Below, in pieces: positions 1-5,206 of a stretch of 6,934 nucleotides of DNA (positions within the stretch are counted from its first letter, which is position 1; every line of letters begins with the position of its first letter). Made by a program: the position numbers and the translations under genes. Under the pieces are notes generated by a model, which saw only the letters and a program-made list of their open reading frames with translations, had not been told where the DNA came from and did not search any database. Source of the DNA: Hyphomicrobiales bacterium (GTDB lineage Bacteria; Pseudomonadota; Alphaproteobacteria; Rhizobiales; UBA4765); NCBI GenBank assembly GCA_027487195.1, contig JAIYEB010000225.1, positions 1 to 6,934 of the forward strand, written 5' to 3'.

Positions 1-219
1 CGCGCCGATGAAAAACAGCAGGATATGCCATGGGTTGACGAAGCCCTGACCCGCCATGATGGCGGCCAGCGCCGCGCCCCACCAGCACGGGATCAGCAGC
101 AGCCACCAGCCAATCGGCCGGTCGGCCCGCATCATGCGAAGATACGGGCGGCTTGCGGCGGGCGCATAGGTATCGACCCAGTTGCCTCTCGGTGCGTCGA
201 TGACTGGGCCCTGCGTCAT
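1..219 (-). CDS. ubiA: 4-hydroxybenzoate polyprenyltransferase UbiA, N-terminal part (cut by left edge)
   Basis: Only the first 73 residues lie in the window; the frame is open to base 1. UbiA is an integral membrane enzyme that attaches a polyprenyl chain to 4-hydroxybenzoate in ubiquinone synthesis. What is seen: a polar N-terminus of about 23 residues, then RPYLRMMRADRPIGWWLLL (residues 24-42), which matches the family's conserved 'RxDKPIGxxLLL' start of the first helix, then PCWWGAALAAIMAG and a second hydrophobic run beginning near residue 65. The Asp-rich prenyl-diphosphate motifs would lie beyond the edge, so activity cannot be judged. The ATG at 219-217 is preceded by AGGA about 8 nt upstream and overlaps the TGA of the upstream gene (ATGA), so translation is probably coupled. 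The name rests on the first helix only, but the match is distinctive. Confidence 0.88.
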   Translation of the reverse strand, partial: MTQGPVIDAPRGNWVDTYAPAASRPYLRMMRADRPIGWWLLLIPCWWGAALAAIMAGQGFVNPWHILLFFIGA

Positions 220-1220
220 GGTGTTTTTCCTGGTGCTTGTCCCGACTGAAGCAGTGCTTCGCTTGCTGCGCGCGCGCTTTGGCCAACCCTGATACCAAGG
301 CTTGCTGCGGTCGAGTTGAGGTCTGACACAATCCCATCCTCGTAGGTGGAGCGGGCCTCACCGATCCGGGCGCTGTCGCTTGAAATGGCGACGGCCGCGA
401 TCCGGCGCGCCTCAAGGATCGAAAGCGCTGCAACGCCTGACGCATCCTTGCCCCGACCGGCATCGTTGAACACATAGGCGCTGATCGCAATGCCTTCGAG
501 AAAGGCTGCAGCGGACGGGCCACCATGCGATCCCGAGACAAGGATGCAGCCCGCATGGACCTGGCGGGCGTTGGCAATGGAATCGATCAACACGATCCCC
601 TTGGGTACACTGGTCGCGTCCCGGAGCATGCGCTGCGTCGTGAGCGCACGCGCGATCCCGCTGATGATGCACAGGGCGGCAAAGCCAAGGGCAAGAATGG
701 GAAACAGATGTGGCAGCAGCGCCATCAGCGAGAGAACGAGGATGGTCTCGAACCCCTCGGCGAGCCCTGCGGCGTAATACAGCGACTTTCGACCGCCATA
801 GTCGGTGCTCAGGCCGCGTTTGGTGGCGAACACGGATTGGGCAAGAAAGGTCGAGCCTGTGACGTAAAAGCTGAAAATCAGGATCGCTGCCGGGAGCGCA
901 TGGGCCGGGTCGCGGAATGCAAAGGCAAGCACAAAGGCACCGTAGGCAATGAAGTCGCAAACGATGTCGAGAAATCCGCCAAGGTCGGTCTGGCCTTTCT
1001 GGCGTGCCACCGCTCCGTCAAGCCCATCCAGAACCCTGCTCGCGATAAACAGGGCCAGGGCTGCGGGCATGGCATTGATCGAAACGGCAAACGCTGCCGC
1101 AAGTCCGAGGCCAAAGCCGGTCAAGGTCACGGCTGTTGCGCTGATGCCTGCGGCTGCAATGGGTGCTGCAATCCGATCCGTGATCGGGTCCAGCCGGGAC
1201 TTGAAGAAGCCATCGAACAT
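216..1220 (-). CDS. CDP-alcohol phosphatidyltransferase fused to an uncharacterised SGSHGG domain
   Basis: A 334-residue protein in two parts. Residues 1 to about 200 are a CDP-alcohol phosphatidyltransferase: the signature DxxDGxxAR...GxxxDxxxD is complete (D65, D68, G69, A72, R73, G81, D85, D89) and there are about six hydrophobic segments (near 22-47, 50-63, 88-103, 107-128, 154-170, 172-196). Such enzymes move a phosphatidyl or similar group from a CDP-linked donor to an alcohol in the membrane; which alcohol is unknown. Residues 207-334 form a soluble domain with IDSIANA (212-218), LVSGSHGG (227-234), FNDAGRGKDASG (251-262), SARIG (283-287) and DGIVSDLN (295-302). I recall similar sequences as free-standing uncharacterised proteins of about 130 residues, but cannot name a family. 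The start at 1220 has AAGG 6 nt upstream. The same frame is open upstream to 1820, but that part is antisense to rsmE. The stop overlaps the ubiA start. Fusion seen directly; function of the C-terminal half unknown. Confidence 0.88.
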   Translation of the reverse strand: MFDGFFKSRLDPITDRIAAPIAAAGISATAVTLTGFGLGLAAAFAVSINAMPAALALFIASRVLDGLDGAVARQKGQTDLGGFLDIVCDFIAYGAFVLAFAFRDPAHALPAAILIFSFYVTGSTFLAQSVFATKRGLSTDYGGRKSLYYAAGLAEGFETILVLSLMALLPHLFPILALGFAALCIISGIARALTTQRMLRDATSVPKGIVLIDSIANARQVHAGCILVSGSHGGPSAAAFLEGIAISAYVFNDAGRGKDASGVAALSILEARRIAAVAISSDSARIGEARSTYEDGIVSDLNSTAASLGIRVGQSARAASEALLQSGQAPGKTP

Positions 1221-1277
1221 GTCAGGCCTTGTGGAGCACGGAAGGCAGAGGCGGTTCAAGTGCACGCCAAAACCTGT
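1221..1277. promoter_or_regulatory. Short divergent intergenic region (CDP-alcohol transferase fusion / rsmE)
   Basis: Only 57 bp separate the two divergent starts, so both promoters must overlap here or lie inside the opposing genes. CCTT at 1227-1230 is the minus-strand AAGG ribosome binding site of the fusion gene. I see no convincing -35/-10 pair. Confidence 0.35.
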
Positions 1278-2030
1278 ATGAACGACGTCATGCCCGATAC
1301 TGACTTTACATCGATCCGCCTTTTCGTCGCAGGTCCGCTTGAGGCCGGCGGCGAGCGGCCGCTTGAACCCCAGCAGGTGACCTATCTGCGCGGCGTCATG
1401 CGCCTGCCAGAGGGCGCGGAGCTTCTGGTCTTCGACGGGGTGTCGGGGGAGTTCACCGCAACCCTCCATCATCGTGGCAAACGCGACGCCAGCGTCAGGA
1501 TTGGCCGGCAAACACGGGGGCAGCCATCCTCGCCTGATCTGTGGCTGCTTTTTGCCCCGCTGAAGCATGCACGGCTTGATTATCTGGTGCAGAAGGCGGT
1601 CGAAATGGGGGCAGGCAGACTTCAGCCCGTGATCACCCGCTACACCCAGGTGAGCCGCGTCAACACCGATCGCATGAAGGCGAATGTGATCGAGGCGGCG
1701 GAACAATGTGGCGTGCTGGCCATCCCCGAAGTCCATGGCGATGTGAAGCTTGATCACGCGCTCGACAGCTGGGACCCGACAAGGCGTCTGTTCTTTTGCG
1801 ATGAGCGTGCGCCGGTGCAAAATCCGGTCACTGTGCTTGGCGCGCTCAGGCCCGGACCCATGGCTGTGCTGATCGGACCGGAAGGCGGGTTCTCGCCAGA
1901 CGAATCCGAGCGTTTGCGAGGCTTGCCGTTTGTCACGCCCCTTGCACTTGGCCCGCGTATCCTGCGCGCCGACACCGCAGCAGTTGCCGCACTTGCGGTG
2001 GTGCAGGCCTCACTTGGCGACTGGAGCTAG
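1278..2030 (+). CDS. rsmE: 16S rRNA (uracil(1498)-N(3))-methyltransferase RsmE
   Basis: A 250-residue SPOUT-class methyltransferase, the usual family length, that uses S-adenosylmethionine to methylate N3 of U1498 in 16S rRNA. An N-terminal PUA-like RNA-binding part covers about 12-80 (IRLFVAG... LRGVMRLPEG). The catalytic trefoil-knot part follows: KHARLDYLVQKAVEMG (96-111), ITRYTQV (119-125), EAAEQCG (139-145), IGPEGGFS (199-206, cofactor loop) and LGPRILRADTAAVAAL (224-239, the knot that matches the family 'LGxRILRxETA'). The conserved second residue of that last motif pair is Asp rather than the more common Glu (RADTA versus RTETA), a mild variation. The start is uncertain between ATG 1278 and ATG 1290; neither has a clear Shine-Dalgarno. 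The same frame is open upstream to 525, but that part is antisense to the CDP-alcohol gene and is not RsmE-like. It lies 75 bp upstream of gshA on the same strand, probably co-transcribed. Confidence 0.93.
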   Translation: MNDVMPDTDFTSIRLFVAGPLEAGGERPLEPQQVTYLRGVMRLPEGAELLVFDGVSGEFTATLHHRGKRDASVRIGRQTRGQPSSPDLWLLFAPLKHARLDYLVQKAVEMGAGRLQPVITRYTQVSRVNTDRMKANVIEAAEQCGVLAIPEVHGDVKLDHALDSWDPTRRLFFCDERAPVQNPVTVLGALRPGPMAVLIGPEGGFSPDESERLRGLPFVTPLALGPRILRADTAAVAALAVVQASLGDWS

Positions 2031-2105
2031 ACCTTCGCATGCCTTGAGCTTTGCTCGTTCAGTCCCCATGTCCCACAACCTGTTTGACCAAGCCCTGGAG
2101 GGCTG

Positions 2106-3476
2106 ATGGCCCGCGATTCTTCTGACACGACCCCGATTGAAAGCCGCAGCGCGCTTGCTGCCTTCCTGGAAGGAGGCATCAAGCCGGCGCGTGATTTCAG
2201 GATCGGGACTGAGCATGAAAAGTTCGGATTTCGAACCTCCGATCTGTCACCGGTTCCCTACGAGGGGCAGCGCGGTATTCGTGCGCTGCTTGAGGGCATG
2301 CGTGACCTGCTTGGCTGGGAGCCGATCCTCGACGACAACCGCATCATCGGCCTTTCTGATCCCATTGGTGGCGGGGCGATCAGCCTTGAACCGGGTGGCC
2401 AGTTCGAACTGTCCGGCGCGCCAGTCCAGACGCTGCATGAGACAAACGCTGAAGTGACGGCCCATCGCGCCCAGGTGCGTGAGATTGGTCGCGTTCTTGG
2501 GCTTTCGTTCCTTGGCATGGGGTTTTCGCCGGTCTGGAGCCGGCCTGAAACGCCCGTGATGCCCAAAGGGCGCTATGCCATCATGACCCGGTACATGCCC
2601 GAGGTCGGCTCCCTTGGCCTTGATATGATGTACCGGACATCGACAGTTCAGGTGAATCTCGACTTTTCGTCCGAGGCTGACATGCGTCGCAAGATGCAGG
2701 TGTCGCTTGCGTTGCAGCCGATTGCATCGGCCCTCTTTGCAGCCTCGCCGTTCAGCGAAGGCAAGCCAAACGGGTTCTTGTCCTATCGCTCGGAAATCTG
2801 GCGCGACACGGACCGCTTCCGGACTGGAAATCTCCCGATCGCCTTCAAGCCCACCTTCGGTTTTGAGGACTATGTCGACTGGGCGCTTGATGTGCCGATG
2901 TACTTCATCAAGCGCGGCTCGACCTATCATGATGTCGCGGGCGTACCGTTCCGCGCGCTGATGGAGGGCAAAGTGCCGCAATTGCCCGGCGAGCGCGCAA
3001 CCCTTTCAGACTGGACCAATCATCTTGGAACCCTGTTTCCCGACGTCCGGCTGAAGCGCTACATCGAGATGCGTGGTGCCGATGCCGGGCCGCGCGCAAC
3101 CATCACGGCGCTGTCAGCCCTCTGGGTTGGGATTTTGTATGATCAGGTGGCGCTCGATGCGGCTTTCGATCTCATCAAGGATTGGACGGCGGAAGAGCGT
3201 CTTGCGCTCAGAAATGATGTGCCGCGTCTCGCGCTGAAGGCAAAGTTCCGGTCGGGGACGGTGCTCGATATTGCCAACGAGATGGTGCGCATGTCGCGCG
3301 GGGGCTTGCGTCGACGCGGCTTCATTGATGCGACGGGATGTTCTGAAGCGCGCTATCTCGATCCAATCGAAGAGATCCTGTCATCGGGGACAACGACGGC
3401 TGAGCGCATGCTTAGCGCCTACCATGGGCCATGGGGTCGGGACATCAGCAAGATTTTTGCCGAGTACGAGTTCTAG
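2106..3476 (+). CDS. gshA: Glutamate-cysteine ligase, plant/alphaproteobacterial (GCS2) type
   Basis: 456 residues, full length for this type. The enzyme joins glutamate and cysteine with ATP to give gamma-glutamylcysteine, the first and committed step of glutathione synthesis in the cytoplasm. Seen motifs: FRIGTEHEKF (31-40), GGGAISLEPGGQFELSG (88-104, substrate and metal-binding acidic residues), KGRYAIMTRYMP (154-165), TVQVNLDFSSEADM (180-193), KPNGFLSYRSEIWRDTD (220-236), LKRYIEMRGADAGP (316-329) and HGPWG (440-444). All are typical of the GCS2 family, and the protein is unlike the E. coli-type GshA. I find one cysteine only (Cys412), so the intramolecular disulfide switch known from plant enzymes cannot form. 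The ATG is preceded by GGAGGG (2097-2102), placed close to the start. A 12-codon ORF (2068-2106) ends in a TGATG overlap with this start. No glutathione synthase (gshB) is in the window. Confidence 0.96.
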   Translation: MARDSSDTTPIESRSALAAFLEGGIKPARDFRIGTEHEKFGFRTSDLSPVPYEGQRGIRALLEGMRDLLGWEPILDDNRIIGLSDPIGGGAISLEPGGQFELSGAPVQTLHETNAEVTAHRAQVREIGRVLGLSFLGMGFSPVWSRPETPVMPKGRYAIMTRYMPEVGSLGLDMMYRTSTVQVNLDFSSEADMRRKMQVSLALQPIASALFAASPFSEGKPNGFLSYRSEIWRDTDRFRTGNLPIAFKPTFGFEDYVDWALDVPMYFIKRGSTYHDVAGVPFRALMEGKVPQLPGERATLSDWTNHLGTLFPDVRLKRYIEMRGADAGPRATITALSALWVGILYDQVALDAAFDLIKDWTAEERLALRNDVPRLALKAKFRSGTVLDIANEMVRMSRGGLRRRGFIDATGCSEARYLDPIEEILSSGTTTAERMLSAYHGPWGRDISKIFAEYEF

Positions 3477-3529
3477 GCGGCGGGGTCTTACGCGGTATTG
3501 GATTTCTTCCTGCGGCAGCCTTGACCTGG

Positions 3530-4054
3530 CTACCAGATCTCGGATGGCGGCTCGCCCGCACGCTCTCTCAGGCGCGCGCGGGTGGAGGCTGTCGTGTCAT
3601 CGGGCAGGGCATCCGGCGCAAAGAACCCGATCTCAACAATCTCGCCGCCCAATGGTGGGTCGTTCTTCCTTGACCAGTTGGCTGCCTCATAGAGCGCGAC
3701 ATGGTCTGAACGCGACGTGCGGACGTTATGGAAGAAGCCAATGAGCTTGAGCTCGCCATGAGCCTCAAGACCGGTTTCCTCGATCAGTTCGCGCCGTGCG
3801 GCGGTCGCAGCGGTCTCGCCTGAATCAACGCCACCGCCTGGAAAGTACCATCCTGGCGTGTAGGAGTGGCGCACCAGAAGCACGCGTCCTGCCTCGTCAA
3901 ATGCCATGACGCGCACGCCAAGTGTCATGCCGCGCGTGACACGCCAGCCCATGAACAGGAGCGGTCGCACCAGACGCCGCTCAATGTACTGGCGAAAAGA
4001 CGTCACGTTTTCGGACAGTACAAAGATGAAGGAAGTGTGACGTGAGCATCCCAC
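3530..4054 (-). CDS. Nudix hydrolase, substrate unknown
   Basis: Up to 174 residues with a perfect Nudix box: G74 x5 E80 x7 R88 E89 L90 x E92 E93 x G95 L96. Nudix enzymes cleave nucleoside diphosphates linked to another group, using divalent metal held by the box glutamates. The preceding strand MTLGVRVMAFDEAGRVLLVRHS (about 43-64) and the YTPGWYFPGGG loop resemble Nudix proteins with a short basic, partly hydrophobic N-terminal stretch (here 19-42, RQYIERRLVRPLLFMGWRV). The specific substrate cannot be told. The start is not settled: GTG at 4054 gives 174 residues, but the first 16 look unlike the family; GTG at 4006 (residue 17) would give 158 and fits better. Neither has a strong Shine-Dalgarno. 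The TAG stop lies 53 bp from the convergent end of gshA. No obvious functional link to its neighbours. Confidence 0.9.
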   Translation of the reverse strand: MGCSRHTSFIFVLSENVTSFRQYIERRLVRPLLFMGWRVTRGMTLGVRVMAFDEAGRVLLVRHSYTPGWYFPGGGVDSGETAATAARRELIEETGLEAHGELKLIGFFHNVRTSRSDHVALYEAANWSRKNDPPLGGEIVEIGFFAPDALPDDTTASTRARLRERAGEPPSEIW

Positions 4055-4083
4055 TTACGCATGGCTGTCCGGATAGATCGGCG

Positions 4084-4117
4084 TTTTATGCAGGATGCGC
4101 GCGCAACTATATTGCGC
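4084..4117 (+). promoter_or_regulatory. Possible promoter with palindromic operator for the small ORF
   Basis: TATATT at 4108-4113 could be a -10 box, with a weak TTTAT-like -35 about 17-18 bp upstream (near 4084-4089). A dyad GCGCAA-N5-TTGCGC (4101-4117) is centred on the -10 box, a placement that would suit a repressor site. This would leave a leader of about 35-40 nt before the ORF at 4157. The promoter is inferred; only the dyad is certain. Confidence 0.3.
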
Positions 4118-4144
4118 TGCAACAAAACAATCTTGAACTCCCCG

Positions 4145-4151
4145 AAGGAGA
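4145..4151 (+). promoter_or_regulatory. Strong Shine-Dalgarno of the 42-residue ORF
   Basis: AAGGAGA lies 5 nt before the ATG at 4157. It is the main reason for calling that small ORF and for choosing the short form over the in-frame ATG at 4061. Confidence 0.65.
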
Positions 4152-4156
4152 GCCCC

Positions 4157-4285
4157 ATGCCCCGTATCAGTCTCTGGACCCGCCTGTTTGGCAAAGCCGT
4201 TGCCGTAAAGTCGTTCGTTTGGTCGCCGGCCGTGAACAAAGCCGCGGCAACGAACGTCGCGCTCATGTCGTTCCAACCTCACTAA
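4157..4285 (+). CDS. Candidate small basic protein, 42 residues
   Basis: ATG at 4157 follows AAGGAGA (4145-4151) with 5 nt spacing, the best ribosome binding site in the window, and the frame ends in TAA at 4283-4285. The product begins MPRISLWTRLFGKAV, contains no Asp or Glu and five Lys/Arg, and has scattered aromatic residues (two Trp, two Phe); the first 20 residues could form a basic amphipathic helix. I do not recognise a family. It lies on the opposite strand to its neighbours, with the Nudix gene diverging on the left and cysE converging on the right; its last 23 bp overlap the end of cysE. An in-frame ATG at 4061 would give 74 residues but has no ribosome binding site. Support is the ribosome binding site and position only; homologues would be needed to be sure. 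Confidence 0.55.
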   Translation: MPRISLWTRLFGKAVAVKSFVWSPAVNKAAATNVALMSFQPH

Positions 4286-5114
4286 CGTCGCCGTTCGCTT
4301 CGGCAAGCATCTGATCCATCCGCCTTGATGGGTCCGCGCAGCCCGCGTCACCGACAATGCGGGCTGGGACACCGGCCACCGTCTTGCAAGGCGGGACGGC
4401 GCTCAGCACCACTGAGCCAGCGGCAATGCGCGAATAGGCGCCGACTTCAATAGCACCGAGGATCTTCGCGCCTGCGCCAATCATGACGCCACGCCTGATC
4501 TTTGGATGCCGGTCGCCTTCAGCCTTTCCGGTACCACCCAGCGTGACGCCATGCAGGATTGAGCAATCATCCTCAATCACGGCTGTCTCGCCGACGACAA
4601 ACCCTGTGGCGTGGTCGAGCATCAGGCCACGGCCAAAGCGCGCGGCGGGATGGATGTCCGTGCCATAGACGGCAGACGCACGGCTTTGCAGATAAAGTGC
4701 CATATCGCGCCGGCCACGCCGCCAAAGCCAATGGGCAAGCCGATGCGTGCCGATCGCTGCAAATCCCTTGAAGTACAGGATCGGCTCCAGCATGCGCTTG
4801 CAGGCTGGGTCTCGGTCATAGATTGCGCTGATGTCTGAACGCAAATCCGCACCAAGTTGCGGCTCGTCCGAAAGCGCCTCTTCAAACAGGCGCCGGATCA
4901 GATCTCCCGGCACATCCGCATGATCAAGCCGGCTCGAGAGGCGATAGACGACAGCATCTTCAAGGGTTGGGTGCGACAGGATCGAGGCGTAGACAAACGA
5001 GGCTAGGGCCGGTTCCGCTTCGACAATGGCTTCAGCCTCCGTGCGAACGGTCTGCCAGACCTGATCTGGCGGAAAGGCCGAGCGCTGGTCCGGGGGCGAT
5101 GGCACTGTGTCCAT
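4263..5114 (-). CDS. cysE: Serine O-acetyltransferase CysE
   Basis: 283 residues; transfers acetyl from acetyl-CoA to L-serine, giving O-acetylserine for cysteine synthesis. The N-terminal helical part (about 17-140) is followed by a left-handed beta-helix of hexapeptide repeats. Seen catalytic and signature residues: D102 (DPACKRMLEP), the block DIHPAARFGRGLMLDHATG (153-171) with D167 and H168, VVGETAVIEDD (173-183), VTLGGTGK (190-197), DRHPKI (201-206) with H203, MIGAGAKILG (211-220) and AGVPARIVG (247-255). These match the E. coli-type hexameric enzyme closely. In the known family the C-terminal tail binds cysteine synthase and mediates inhibition by cysteine; the tail here is about 28 residues and ends EVGTT, without the usual terminal Ile, so strong complex formation is doubtful. 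The ATG at 5114 is chosen for AAGGAG six nt upstream, over a TTG at 5171. The end overlaps the convergent small ORF by 23 bp. It lies 92 bp downstream of the kelch gene on the same strand. Confidence 0.96.
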   Translation of the reverse strand: MDTVPSPPDQRSAFPPDQVWQTVRTEAEAIVEAEPALASFVYASILSHPTLEDAVVYRLSSRLDHADVPGDLIRRLFEEALSDEPQLGADLRSDISAIYDRDPACKRMLEPILYFKGFAAIGTHRLAHWLWRRGRRDMALYLQSRASAVYGTDIHPAARFGRGLMLDHATGFVVGETAVIEDDCSILHGVTLGGTGKAEGDRHPKIRRGVMIGAGAKILGAIEVGAYSRIAAGSVVLSAVPPCKTVAGVPARIVGDAGCADPSRRMDQMLAEANGDVSEVGTT

Positions 5115-5120
5115 GGGCTG

Positions 5121-5126
5121 CTCCTT
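5121..5126 (-). promoter_or_regulatory. Shine-Dalgarno deciding the cysE start
   Basis: AAGGAG on the minus strand lies 6 nt before the ATG at 5114. It favours this start over the in-frame TTG at 5171, which would add 19 residues. Confidence 0.7.
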
Positions 5127-5206
5127 GCGATGCGCGGAACCTACCTGATCCGGCGGTAACGTCCATCTCAAACCCTTGGGCTGGAGACTGTCGGCCCCTT
5201 ACTCGG

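Noticed and set aside
525..1277. Upstream extension of the rsmE frame on the plus strand (would give 501 residues).
   Set aside because: The segment is antisense to the CDP-alcohol fusion gene and low-complexity; RsmE proteins are about 250 residues and begin near 1278.
1221..1820. Upstream extension of the CDP-alcohol gene frame on the minus strand (would give 534 residues).
   Set aside because: The extra 200 residues are antisense to rsmE, have no family character, and a good start with ribosome binding site exists at 1220.
2247..2981. 244-codon minus-strand ORF inside gshA.
   Set aside because: Exact shadow of a strongly supported gene; no recognisable domain.
3477..3529. Bidirectional terminator between convergent gshA and the Nudix gene.
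   Set aside because: The position is right, but I could not find a convincing GC-rich stem with a T-run.
4061..4156. Longer form of the small ORF starting at ATG 4061 (74 residues).
   Set aside because: No ribosome binding site at 4061, and the reading would cover the presumed promoter and operator; ATG 4157 has a near-ideal site.
4055..4372. 105-codon minus-strand ORF crossing the cysE end.
   Set aside because: Overlaps the end of cysE in another frame and would remove the intergenic signals; no family character.
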